Source: Methylobacterium sp. (GTDB lineage Bacteria > Pseudomonadota > Alphaproteobacteria > Rhizobiales > Beijerinckiaceae). Taken from it: DNA of 15,079 bases. A program made the position numbers and the translations under genes. The notes under the pieces were generated by a model. That model saw nothing but the letters and a program-made list of their open reading frames with translations. It was not told the DNA's origin and ran no database searches. Of the stretch, positions 7,507 through 15,079 are shown piece by piece (the first letter of the stretch is position 1; every line of letters starts with the position of its first letter). The stretch spans positions 1 through 15,079 of the forward strand of contig JAJKJG010000048.1 of the NCBI GenBank assembly GCA_021154065.1, read 5' to 3'.

Positions 7507-8499
7507 TTACCGGGCCTGCCCGCGGGCCCGCGGGTGAGCGGCGTCGTAAACGCTCATCAGCCGCGCCGCGTCGACCCTCGTATACAGCTGCGTCGTCGAC
7601 AGCGAGGCGTGGCCGAGGAGCTCCTGAATGCCGCGCAGGTCGCCGCCGCGGGCGAGAAGGTGCGTCGCGAAGGAATGGCGCAGCGCATGCGGCGTCGCCG
7701 TCTCGGGCAGGCCGAGCGCCCCGCGCAGCTCGGCGACCGCGAACTGGATCATCCGCGCCGAGAGCCGGCCGCCCTTGGCGCCGACGAACAGCGGCCCTTG
7801 CGCCGGCAAATGGTACGCGCAGAGCTTCAGGTAATCCTCGATCGCCCGCCCGATCGGCGCGATCACCGGGACCGTGCGGGTCTTTTGGCCCTTGCCGGTC
7901 ACGGTCACGGCATCGACGCCGCCGACGGGAGCGTCCTGCCGGGCGATCCCGAGCGCCTCCGAAATGCGCAGCCCGGCCCCGTAGAGGAGCGCCAGCACGG
8001 CTGCGTCGCGGGCGAGGATCCAGCTCTCGCGGCCTTCGCCGGCGCGCGCCTCCGGGTCGGTGATCGCGACCGCGTTCGCGGCCGACAGCGGCCGCGGCAA
8101 GGTCTTTGCGACCTTGGGGCTGCGGATCGCCGAGAAGGCCGAAGGCGCGCCGAAGCCCTCGCGGTCGAGGTGGCGCGTAAAGGAGCGCAAGCCCGCGAGC
8201 TGGCGCATCAGGGAGCGGCTCTGCACGCCCTCTCCGCGTCGCGCCGCCATGAAGGCGCGCACGTCCAGCGGCTTCAGCCGCACGAGGTCGCGGATCGCCG
8301 GCGCCTCGCCGAGATGAACCGTCAGGAAGGTCAGGAACTGGCGCAGATCCCTGGCGTAAGCCTCGACGGTCTTCGGCGACAGCCGGCGCTCGCGGGCGAG
8401 CCCCGACAGCCACGCGGCGGCCTCGCGACGCGTGTCGGGCGCGCCGGGCAGGACGGCCTCGGCGGCCTCCGGCGCGACGGCCTCGGCCCGACTTGACAT
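7507..8499 (-). CDS. xerC: Site-specific tyrosine recombinase XerC
   Basis: A tyrosine recombinase of 330 residues that, with XerD, would resolve chromosome dimers at dif. The N-terminal SAM-like core-binding domain spans about 22-115 (AAWLSGLARERRLSPKTVEAY is its typical opening). The catalytic domain, about 140-325, carries the full set: Arg178 (YGAGLRISEAL), Lys203 (TGKGQKTR), His271 and Arg274 (HALRHSFATHLL), His297 (LGHASLSTTQ) and the nucleophile Tyr306 (LYTRV). The ATG at 8499 was chosen because it gives a family-typical length; the same frame stays open far upstream but only as antisense of priA. Calling it XerC rather than XerD rests on the neighbouring priA and overall sequence feel; XerD is the main alternative. 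It is divergent from priA, with 57 bp between the starts. Confidence 0.92.
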   Translation of the reverse strand: MSSRAEAVAPEAAEAVLPGAPDTRREAAAWLSGLARERRLSPKTVEAYARDLRQFLTFLTVHLGEAPAIRDLVRLKPLDVRAFMAARRGEGVQSRSLMRQLAGLRSFTRHLDREGFGAPSAFSAIRSPKVAKTLPRPLSAANAVAITDPEARAGEGRESWILARDAAVLALLYGAGLRISEALGIARQDAPVGGVDAVTVTGKGQKTRTVPVIAPIGRAIEDYLKLCAYHLPAQGPLFVGAKGGRLSARMIQFAVAELRGALGLPETATPHALRHSFATHLLARGGDLRGIQELLGHASLSTTQLYTRVDAARLMSVYDAAHPRARGQAR

Positions 8500-8556
8500 G
8501 AAAGAGGGTTGTGCCACGGCGTTCGACTGTCCCACCCGACGGTTTACCAATCCCGA

Positions 8557-10776
8557 ATGGCGCCGCACCAGATCGCCGATGTCCTCATGCCGCTCGCGCT
8601 GGACACGGCCTACAGCTACGCCGTGCCGCCGGGCCTGTCGCTGCGCGACGGCGACGTCGTGCAGGTGCCGCTCGGGACCCGGGAGACGATCGGCGTCGTC
8701 TGGAGCCTGCGCGAGGGCGCCGGCTCGAACCTGAAGCCGGTCACCGGCCTTATCGACGCTCCGCGCCTCGAGCCGAAGCTCCGGCGGCTGATCGATTGGA
8801 TCGCCTGGTACACGCTGGCGCCGAAGGGCGCCGCGCTGGCGCTGGCGCTGCGCCTTCCCGAAGCCGGGCGCGCCGAGACGCCGCGGATCGGGGTCCGTGC
8901 GACCGGGCAGGCGCCGCGGCGCCTGACGCCGGCGCGGGCGCGGGTGATGCAGGCCGCCCAGGGCGGGCTCGTCCACCTGAAGCGCGAGCTCGCGCAGGCG
9001 GCAAGCGTCGGCGTCGGGGTGATCGACAGCCTCGTCGACGACGGCGTCCTCGAGACCGTCGCCCTGGCGCCGGAGCCGGTCGCGCTCCGCCCGGACCCGG
9101 ACCATGGCCGCGCATCGCTGTCGCCGGACCAGCGCCGGGCCGCGACCGTGCTCGCTGCGGCGGTGGCGACGACCGCGCTGACGCAAGTCGGAGGCGCGGC
9201 CGCCGGCGCCATCGCTGGCGCTGCCGGCAAGGCGCCGGTGATCCTGCTCGAGGGGGTCACGGGATCGGGCAAGACCGAGGTCTATTTCGAGGCCGTCGCG
9301 GCGGCGGTGCGCCAGGACGTGCAGAGCCTGATCCTGATGCCGGAGATCGCGTTGACGGCGCAGTTCCTCGACCGCTTTGCGGCGCGCTTCGGGGTCCGTC
9401 CGGCGCTGTGGCACTCCGGCATCGGCGCGCGCCGGCGCGAGCGCCTCCACGCCGGCATCGCGGCGGGCGAAGTCAAGGTCGTGGCCGGCGCCCGCTCGGC
9501 CCTGTTCCTGCCCTTTGCGCGGCTCGGCCTTGTCGTCGTCGACGAGGAGCACGAGGCCGCCTACAAGCAGGAGGACGGGGTCTGCTACCACGCCCGCGAC
9601 CTCGCCGTCGTGCGCGGGCGGCTCGAGGACGCGCCGGTGATCCTTGCCTCGGCGACCCCCTCGATCGAGACTCGCGTCAACGTCGCCCGCGGGCGCTACA
9701 AGCGAGTCCCGCTGCCGGAGCGCTTCGGCGGTCGCGCCCTGCCGCAGATTCGGGCGATCGACCTCAAGAAGGACGCCGCCCCGCGCGGGCGCTGGCTCTC
9801 CGAAACGCTGCGCCGGGCGATCACCGATACGCTCGCCGCGAAGGAGCAGGTGCTGCTGTTCTTGAACCGGCGCGGCTACGCCCCGCTGACGCTGTGCCGC
9901 GCCTGCGGTCACCGCTACGAATGCCCGAACTGCTCCGCGTGGCTCGTCGAGCACCGCTTTCGCCGCGCGCTCGTCTGCCACCATTGCGGCCATACCGAGC
10001 GCCGGCCGGAGGTCTGCGCCGCCTGCGGCAGCCTCGACTCGCTCGCGCCCTGCGGCCCCGGCGTCGAGCGCGTCGCCGAGGAGGTGGCGGAGCTCTTCCC
10101 GGACAGGCGCGCGATCGTCCTGTCGAGCGATTTTCCCGGCGGCACCGAGCGCCTGCGGCAGGAGCTGAAGGGCGTCGCCGAGGGCGAGTTCGACATCGTC
10201 GTCGGGACGCAGCTCGTCGCCAAGGGGCACAACTTCCCGCAACTGACCCTCGTCGGGGTGCTCGATGCCGACATCGGCCTGACCTCGGGCGATCCGCGCG
10301 CCGCGGAGCGGACCTTCCAGCTCCTGCAGCAGGTGACGGGGCGGGCCGGCCGCGGCGCGAAGCCCGGCCGGGCCCTCGTCCAGACCTACCAGCCCGACCA
10401 CCCGGTGATGGCGGCGCTGCTCTCGGGCGACGCCGAGCGCTTCTACGCCGAGGAGACCCGCGCCCGCGAGATGGCCGGGCTGCCGCCTTTCGGGCGCCTC
10501 GCCGCGCTCATCGTCTCGGCGACCGACCGCCATGCCGCCGAAGCCCACGCCCGCGCCGTCGCGCTCGAGGCGCGCCCGCCGGAGGGGGTGATGGTTCTCG
10601 GCCCGGCCGAGGCGCCGCTGGCTCTGATCCGCGGCCGCTATCGCTTCCGGATTCTCGTCAAGACCGAGCGCGAGGTCGATCTCCAGGCCTATCTGCGGAC
10701 CTGGCTCGCCCAGGCGCCGAAGACGCGGGGCAACGTCAAGGTGGCGATCGACGTCGACCCGCAAAGCTTCCTCTAG
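8557..10776 (+). CDS. priA: Primosomal protein N' (replication restart helicase PriA)
   Basis: A superfamily 2 3'-5' DNA helicase that reloads the replisome at stalled forks. From the ATG at 8557 it has 739 residues. The N-terminal fork-binding region (about 1-185) opens IADVLMPLALDTAYSYAVP, typical of PriA. Helicase motifs: Walker A GVTGSGKT (233-240), DEEH box (329-332), ASATPSI (motif III), then the zinc-binding insertion with eight cysteines (447, 450, 456, 459, 474, 477, 487, 490), and the C-terminal helicase motifs GTQLVAKGHNFP and QQVTGRAGRG. An Ala/Gly-rich stretch at about 199-226, just before Walker A, looks like a local insertion. A TTG at 8509 would add 16 residues; the ATG is preferred because MAPHQIADVL is a more natural start, though no strong Shine-Dalgarno supports either. 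All catalytic motifs are present. Confidence 0.97.
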   Translation: MAPHQIADVLMPLALDTAYSYAVPPGLSLRDGDVVQVPLGTRETIGVVWSLREGAGSNLKPVTGLIDAPRLEPKLRRLIDWIAWYTLAPKGAALALALRLPEAGRAETPRIGVRATGQAPRRLTPARARVMQAAQGGLVHLKRELAQAASVGVGVIDSLVDDGVLETVALAPEPVALRPDPDHGRASLSPDQRRAATVLAAAVATTALTQVGGAAAGAIAGAAGKAPVILLEGVTGSGKTEVYFEAVAAAVRQDVQSLILMPEIALTAQFLDRFAARFGVRPALWHSGIGARRRERLHAGIAAGEVKVVAGARSALFLPFARLGLVVVDEEHEAAYKQEDGVCYHARDLAVVRGRLEDAPVILASATPSIETRVNVARGRYKRVPLPERFGGRALPQIRAIDLKKDAAPRGRWLSETLRRAITDTLAAKEQVLLFLNRRGYAPLTLCRACGHRYECPNCSAWLVEHRFRRALVCHHCGHTERRPEVCAACGSLDSLAPCGPGVERVAEEVAELFPDRRAIVLSSDFPGGTERLRQELKGVAEGEFDIVVGTQLVAKGHNFPQLTLVGVLDADIGLTSGDPRAAERTFQLLQQVTGRAGRGAKPGRALVQTYQPDHPVMAALLSGDAERFYAEETRAREMAGLPPFGRLAALIVSATDRHAAEAHARAVALEARPPEGVMVLGPAEAPLALIRGRYRFRILVKTEREVDLQAYLRTWLAQAPKTRGNVKVAIDVDPQSFL

Positions 10777-11179
10777 GGAACCGCGGTCCACGGAAAAAAG
10801 GTCGAAGCTTGGCCGGGGTAACGCCTTGCGCGGTGCCGGCGAGCGCACCAAATCCTGGAGAGCCGGAAAATCCGCTTGTTGGAAAGGTCCAAACCGGCTA
10901 GTTTGCCCATCGGAGATCGTGAACGGTCCGATGGATTCGGCGGAGACTTAGGGCAAAACGACAGCCCGCCGCAGGACGGAACGATATCAGCCGCGCATCT
11001 GGGGGCTTGGCAGCAGACCGGCGCGGCCCGTGAACCCTAAACCCTGAAGGACGACCCGGATCACCCGCGGTTGAACGACAGCACCATGGAATCGACGCGA
11101 ACGGTGGGCCTAGCCCGTTCCGGGCGGCCGGGCGCCTTTCGCGCGACGTTGAGAGCCAGCGAGGGTCGAAAGTAGTTCG
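10777..11179. other. 403-bp intergenic region between priA and the DUF4167 gene
   Basis: No convincing protein gene lies here. The region holds a candidate promoter (10876-10904) and a long presumed 5' leader. Within the leader a bulged hairpin can be drawn at 11099-11120 (GAAC and GGGC pairing with GCCC and GTTC, trinucleotide loop). A 29-codon open frame (11086-11175) ends four bases before the DUF4167 start but has no Shine-Dalgarno. No T-tract terminator is evident after priA. I do not recognise a known riboswitch or RNA family. Confidence 0.5.
10876..10904 (+). promoter_or_regulatory. Candidate sigma-70 type promoter for the DUF4167 gene
   Basis: TTGTTG (10876-10881) and TAGTTT (10899-10904) are separated by exactly 17 bp, in a locally AT-richer stretch of otherwise GC-rich DNA. 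In its CTTG-type -35 it resembles alphaproteobacterial housekeeping promoters; the -10 departs from consensus. Transcription would begin near 10911, leaving a leader of about 270 nt. The call rests on sequence likeness alone. Confidence 0.4.
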
Positions 11180-12151
11180 ATGAGACCACAACAGAACAGG
11201 CGCATGCGTGGGCGCAACCGCAACCCCAAGGGTCCCAATCCCCTGACGCGGAGCTACGAATCGAACGGTCCGGATGTGAAGATCCGGGGCACCGCCCAGC
11301 ACATCGCCGACAAATACGCCCAACTCGCCCGCGACGCGCAGGCGAGCGGCGACCCGGTCGCGGCCGAGAACTATCACCAGCACGCCGAGCACTACTACCG
11401 CATCATCGCGGCGGCGCAGGAGCAGTTCCGCGAGCAGTTCGGCGGCGCCTACCAGCAGCGACCCTTCGACGATGACGGCGACGACGACGCGCCGGGCTAC
11501 GGCGGCGATCGCCCGATGCAGGCAGGCGATGAGGATATCGCCGGCCAGCCGCAGCCCTACGAGCTCCGCCCCGAGCAGGGCGGCGAGCGCCAGGACCGCT
11601 TCGATCGCGGCGACCGGCAGGACCGCGGCGACCGCTTCCAGGGCCGCGACCGGTTCGACCGGGGCGACCGGCCGCAGGGGCAGCATCGCTTCCCCCGAAA
11701 CGACCGCCCCCGGCAGGACTTTCAGCGCCCCGACCATCGCCAGGACGGCCCGCGCCAAGACGGCGGGCGCCAGGACGGCAATCGCCAGGACGGCGGGCGC
11801 GACGGCAATCGCCAGGATCAGCGTCCCGACGATCGCCAGGGCGGCCGCCCGCGTCCGGACTATCGTCAGGACCAGCCCCGCTTCGAGAGGCCCGCGCGGG
11901 CGCGTGACGAGGTCGCGGATCAGGGCCCGAACGGGCTGCCGGCTTTCCTGACTACCCCGGTCCGGGCGCCGATCTCGGTCGACGAGCCGGAGGCCGACGA
12001 CGCCGCGCCGATCGAGGCCGTGAACGGCGAGGCGCCGGGCGAGCCGAACGGCCGCTTCAAGGCCCGCCGCCGGCGCCGGCCGCGCACTGACGAGAGCGGC
12101 GAGCCGAGCCCTGATTTCGGCCCCGACGGCGACACCCCGCGGGCCGAGTAG
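11180..12151 (+). CDS. DUF4167 domain protein with Arg/Asp/Gln-rich repeat tail
   Basis: A 323-residue protein whose N-terminal about 90 residues match DUF4167, a family typical of Hyphomicrobiales: MRPQQNRRMRGRNRN, then NPLTRSYESNGPDVKIRGTA, IADKYAQLARDAQASGD and AENYHQHAEHYYRIIAAAQEQF. The function of the family is not established to my knowledge. The middle (about 130-245) is a low-complexity, very hydrophilic tract of RFDRGDR and RQDGx units, almost certainly disordered; a basic patch KARRRRRPR sits at about 294-302, and the C-terminus is acidic. The basic N-terminus plus Arg/Gly/Asp-rich tail invites an RNA-binding or condensate role, but that is inference. There is no signal peptide or membrane segment, so it should be cytoplasmic. 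The ATG is chosen on the conserved MRPxQQN start; GAGGG lies 14 nt upstream, rather far. A terminator follows 25 bp after the stop. Confidence 0.9.
   Translation: MRPQQNRRMRGRNRNPKGPNPLTRSYESNGPDVKIRGTAQHIADKYAQLARDAQASGDPVAAENYHQHAEHYYRIIAAAQEQFREQFGGAYQQRPFDDDGDDDAPGYGGDRPMQAGDEDIAGQPQPYELRPEQGGERQDRFDRGDRQDRGDRFQGRDRFDRGDRPQGQHRFPRNDRPRQDFQRPDHRQDGPRQDGGRQDGNRQDGGRDGNRQDQRPDDRQGGRPRPDYRQDQPRFERPARARDEVADQGPNGLPAFLTTPVRAPISVDEPEADDAAPIEAVNGEAPGEPNGRFKARRRRRPRTDESGEPSPDFGPDGDTPRAE
11738..11797 (+). repeat. 15-bp tandem repeat inside the DUF4167 gene
   Basis: The core CGCCAGGACGGC recurs at 11738, 11753 (one base changed), 11768 and 11783, an exact 15-bp period in frame, encoding RQDGP, RQDGG, RQDGN, RQDGG. 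Shorter degenerate units (RDGN, RQDQ) follow. Because the period is a multiple of three, copy-number change would lengthen or shorten the disordered tract without breaking the frame. Confidence 0.85.
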
Positions 12152-12176
12152 CGCCGGTCGGCCGAACGCGTTTCAA

Positions 12177-12201
12177 GGGAGGGCGAGAGCCCTCCCTTTT
12201 T
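12177..12201 (+). terminator. Rho-independent terminator after the DUF4167 gene
   Basis: A perfect 8-bp stem, GGGAGGGC / GCCCTCCC (12177-12184 and 12189-12196), with a GAGA tetraloop is followed at once by five T (12197-12201). On the opposite strand the stem is not followed by a T-run, so it should serve mainly the plus-strand gene rather than the converging MOSC gene. Confidence 0.92.
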
Positions 12202-12253
12202 CGTTGGCGCTCAGGCGAAAGGCAGCTTCGTTGGCGCTCAGGCGAAAGGCAGC
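12200..12253. repeat. Perfect 27-bp tandem duplication over the 3' end of the MOSC gene
   Basis: The 27 bases at 12200-12226 are repeated without mismatch at 12227-12253. Each copy contains, on the minus strand, the codons for the C-terminal residues (LPFA) and the TGA stop of the MOSC-domain gene; the functional stop is in the copy nearer the gene and the other copy lies just past it. The first copy also takes in the last two bases of the terminator T-tract. Confidence 0.95.
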
Positions 12254-13032
12254 GCGGCTTGCGCCGGCTCGTCGACGGCGAGCCTGTCGCCGTCGACGAC
12301 GGCGCCGCCTTCGACAACCTCGGCATAGACGCCGCAATCCATGTGGCCGAGACGGCGCATGAGCGTCGCCGGGATGTCGAGATCGCGTATCCCGCTCGTC
12401 GGGTCGACATTGGTCGCGGCGCAGCGCTGGATGCGCTTCGTCACCTTCAGGCGCAGACCCGACGGTCCCTTGAGCTCTCGGTCGACGAGGTCGAACTCGG
12501 CCCAGGCGGGGAGGCCTTCGATCTGGAGGTTGCCGCGAAAGCGCAGCGGGTCGACCGGCGCGCCGACCAGCTCCTCGATCGCGGCGACGCTCGCGAGGTT
12601 GATGAGCGAAACGAAGCCGCGGCGGGAATCGGTGAAGCGGAAGCCCTCGGGAGCCGCGAGCAGCTTCGGTGGCCCGCGCAGCTCGCGCGGCAGGTAGCGC
12701 CGGAAGAAAGCCTCGATCGCAAGACGCCCTTCGGCGCTCGCGAGGTCGCCGCGCGCCGCCTCGCGGCCGGCCTCCGAGATGACGAGCGTGCGGCTGGCGT
12801 CGTCATAGTGCGTTCGCAGCCGGGCCAGGGCCTCGTTCCGCATCAGCATCAGGAACTTGACCTTGGGCTGATGCTGCGGGTCGGCGGGGTCGAACCCGGC
12901 CGGGCCGTTCTCGATCGCGTAGAGACGGTCGCCCGGGAAATAGGCGCCCCGCGCGAGGTCGGCACGCAGGAGGCGCTCCGGGGAAAGCCCTTTCACCGGG
13001 TACCGGTGCAGGGCGACGACGCGCAGGCTCAT
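12238..13032 (-). CDS. MOSC domain protein (YcbX/mARC-like, probable molybdenum cofactor binding)
   Basis: 264 residues. The N-terminal part (LRVVALHRYPVKGLSPE...FPGDRLYAIEN) is the beta-barrel domain that precedes MOSC in YcbX- and mARC-type proteins. The C-terminal MOSC domain carries IQRCAATNVDPTSGIRDLDI, with the conserved Cys that ligates molybdenum in these enzymes, and GHMDCGVYAEVVEGGAV. Relatives reduce N-hydroxylated compounds using a redox partner; no ferredoxin-like domain is fused here, so a separate electron donor would be needed. The start at MSLRVVAL (13032) fits the family; the frame is open to 13119, but that adds 29 unconserved residues. No clear Shine-Dalgarno is seen. It is the last gene of a likely minus-strand run and converges on the DUF4167 gene. 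The substrate cannot be told from sequence. Confidence 0.88.
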   Translation of the reverse strand: MSLRVVALHRYPVKGLSPERLLRADLARGAYFPGDRLYAIENGPAGFDPADPQHQPKVKFLMLMRNEALARLRTHYDDASRTLVISEAGREAARGDLASAEGRLAIEAFFRRYLPRELRGPPKLLAAPEGFRFTDSRRGFVSLINLASVAAIEELVGAPVDPLRFRGNLQIEGLPAWAEFDLVDRELKGPSGLRLKVTKRIQRCAATNVDPTSGIRDLDIPATLMRRLGHMDCGVYAEVVEGGAVVDGDRLAVDEPAQAALPFA

Positions 13033-13040
13033 GACGGCGG

Positions 13041-13053
13041 GATAGGCCCTATC
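13041..13053. other. Short perfect palindrome just upstream of the MOSC gene start
   Basis: GATAGG and CCTATC flank a single base, 8 bp upstream of the chosen MOSC start codon. It could be a small operator or a hairpin close to the ribosome-binding region, but at this length chance is a fair explanation. Confidence 0.3.
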
Positions 13054-13093
13054 AGACGGCCTGTCACCCACCTCTCGCGATAGCGTGGACCGC

Positions 13094-13366
13094 TCAGGTG
13101 TCGCCGCTCCTCGCGACACGGCTGCGCTTGAGCTGCGGCGTGAACCCCGCCTCGGCGCCGCGGGTGGCGTCGCTCATCTCCGGATCGTGGGCCGGCTTCA
13201 TGCCCTCGCGCGCGGTCTGGTGCTCCGGGATATGCGCGGCTGAGCCAGCGTCCTTCTTCATATGGAGGGCTTTCTCCATGTTCCTCTGGAGCTCGCTCTT
13301 GTCCCGACCGGCGTTCTCGCGATCGCCACGCTTGAACCAGCCCGTCACCTTCGAAAGCAGTTCCAT
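13094..13366 (-). CDS. Small hydrophilic hypothetical protein (90 aa)
   Basis: I do not recognise this protein. It begins [20 protein letters not shown], a short amphipathic, basic N-terminal segment with Trp10 and Phe11, and then becomes strongly charged ([19 protein letters not shown]) and probably disordered. There is no signal peptide, long hydrophobic segment or cysteine. Support for it being real: an AAGGGG Shine-Dalgarno lies seven bases before the ATG, and it sits 27 bp after another small gene and 61 bp before the MOSC gene on the same strand, so the three probably form one transcript. The amphipathic N-terminus could touch a membrane or a partner protein; that is a guess. Confidence 0.68.
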   Translation of the reverse strand: MELLSKVTGWFKRGDRENAGRDKSELQRNMEKALHMKKDAGSAAHIPEHQTAREGMKPAHDPEMSDATRGAEAGFTPQLKRSRVARSGDT

Positions 13367-13393
13367 GTGGATGCCCCTTCGATCTCGGGATTG

Positions 13394-13723
13394 CTATTCC
13401 TTGGCGCGCGAGAGCACGTCCTCCTCGGCGCGGCGCGCCGGCGCGGTGCGGTCGCGCCCGGCCGATACCTGCGGCGTCTCGACGACCGATTCGGCGCCGG
13501 GCGGACCGCGCTTCGGCACCGTGCCGCCGGCCTCGAGCCCCTCGAGGCCTCCGGCCCGCAAGCGCGCCGTCTTGTCGTGCACGCCGAAGGTGTCCGGCGT
13601 CACCGACGGCAAGCGTTCGGGCGGGCTTTCCGGCAGCGCCATGTCCATCTCGCTGTTGCGCTTGAGGTCGGCGCGCGCCTTCTCGGCCTCGGATCGGGGA
13701 TCGAAGGATTTCGGATTGGCCAT
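13394..13723 (-). CDS. Small hydrophilic hypothetical protein (109 aa)
   Basis: No family recognised. The protein starts [20 protein letters not shown] and is rich in Pro, Glu, Arg and Ala, with a short Gly/Leu stretch ([12 protein letters not shown], about 56-67); it lacks cysteine, Trp and hydrophobic segments and is likely to be largely disordered. The ATG at 13723 is preferred to an in-frame ATG at 13828 because a strong GGAGG lies seven bases upstream and because the longer form would read through the inverted repeat in the intergenic region. It is the first gene of the minus-strand run and is divergent from clpB, with 204 bp between the starts, so the two may share regulatory DNA. Confidence 0.65.
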   Translation of the reverse strand: MANPKSFDPRSEAEKARADLKRNSEMDMALPESPPERLPSVTPDTFGVHDKTARLRAGGLEGLEAGGTVPKRGPPGAESVVETPQVSAGRDRTAPARRAEEDVLSRAKE

Positions 13724-13807
13724 GGCTCGTCCTCCGGGATTCCGCCGTTTCCGCACATCAGGGCTCGGCGGATCAATGCCGGCTCGTTGCGAACGTTCCG
13801 CACCTCT

Positions 13808-13829
13808 GGTGTGGCGCTGCAGCCACACC
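13808..13829. promoter_or_regulatory. Perfect 8-bp inverted repeat between the small-gene run and clpB
   Basis: GGTGTGGC (13808-13815) and GCCACACC (13822-13829) are exact reverse complements separated by six bases. The element lies about 85 bp upstream of the minus-strand small gene and 98 bp upstream of clpB. It could be an operator for a dimeric regulator, or a hairpin in either leader. It is not the CIRCE element, and no T-run follows, so an intrinsic terminator is unlikely. Confidence 0.45.
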
Positions 13830-13927
13830 TACATGAGCCTCAGGCGGATGCTCGAAGAGGTCCGCGTATCGAGGAGCCTGCTCCCGGCCCAGAGAAGGCG
13901 GAGAGCGCGGCCAACGAAGGGACGCAG

Positions 13928-15079
<1,152 letters not shown>

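Noticed and set aside
5933..7537. A 534-codon plus-strand open frame opposite the two response regulators
   Set aside because: It has no recognisable domain; the minus-strand receiver motifs are clear, so this is a shadow.
8493..8498. A perfect TTGACA upstream of priA as a -35 box
   Set aside because: No plausible -10 lies 16-18 bp downstream, and the hexamer sits over the start codon and second codon of xerC; it may be chance.
8509..8556. TTG at 8509 as the priA start
   Set aside because: It would add 16 residues not typical of PriA; the ATG at 8557 gives the expected N-terminus.
7507..10851. A 1114-codon minus-strand open frame running through xerC and the whole of priA
   Set aside because: Only the xerC part (to 8499) has homology. 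The rest is antisense to priA, whose plus-strand product has all helicase and zinc motifs; the open frame is a by-product of high third-position GC.
10830..10855. Possible hairpin terminator after priA (GGTGC ... GCACC)
   Set aside because: The stem is only five base pairs and no T-run follows.
11033..11045. AACCCTAAACCCT, resembling a telomeric repeat
   Set aside because: It is less than two units long, in a bacterial intergenic region; coincidence.
11086..11175. A 29-codon open frame ending four bases before the DUF4167 start
   Set aside because: It has no Shine-Dalgarno and no recognisable peptide; kept only as a remark on the leader, not as a gene.
13724..13927. CIRCE or clear RpoH promoter upstream of clpB
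   Set aside because: No TTAGCACTC-type repeat is present, and no CTTG-N17-CC(T/C)AT pair could be aligned convincingly.

Overview
The window is about 15 kb of high-GC DNA (hand-counted lines in sucB and lpdA are about 67% GC). It reads as chromosome of an alphaproteobacterium, most likely of the order Hyphomicrobiales (Rhizobiales). The grounds are a sucA-sucB-lpdA cluster, a DUF4167 protein of the type found in that order, dual-receiver response regulators, and an alphaproteobacterial style of palindromic intergenic repeat. Genus cannot be fixed from the sequence alone.

Layout. Positions 1-5571 (+) hold the 2-oxoglutarate dehydrogenase cluster: the 3' part of sucA (E1), sucB (E2) and lpdA (E3). 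A palindromic repeat lies between sucA and sucB. Between sucB and lpdA sits a lower-GC two-gene cassette, DUF4160 + DUF2442. The DUF4160 gene carries an apparent one-base frameshift, while its 4-bp overlap with the DUF2442 gene is intact. Positions 5590-8499 (-) read xerC, then two tandem dual-receiver (REC-REC) response regulators with no output domain. The regulator next to xerC is degenerate: it has lost key receiver residues, is frameshifted near its N-terminus and has no visible start codon in its N-terminal frame. Positions 8557-10776 (+) hold priA, divergent from xerC.

Positions 10777-11179 are non-coding, with a candidate sigma-70 promoter and a leader of roughly 270 nt for the DUF4167 gene (11180-12151, +), which ends at a strong intrinsic terminator. 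Positions 12238-13723 (-) hold a likely three-gene run: two small unrecognised hydrophilic proteins, then a MOSC-domain protein whose 3' end has been copied in a perfect 27-bp tandem duplication. Divergent from this, clpB begins at 13928 and runs off the window; a perfect 8-bp inverted repeat lies in the shared intergenic region.

Most genes are housekeeping: TCA cycle (sucA, sucB, lpdA), chromosome dimer resolution (xerC), replication restart (priA) and protein disaggregation (clpB). The accessory and least explained parts are the DUF4160/DUF2442 cassette, the paired dual-receiver proteins and the small genes beside clpB. I see no clear undescribed defence or mobile system; no tRNA, rRNA, CRISPR array or insertion sequence was recognised.
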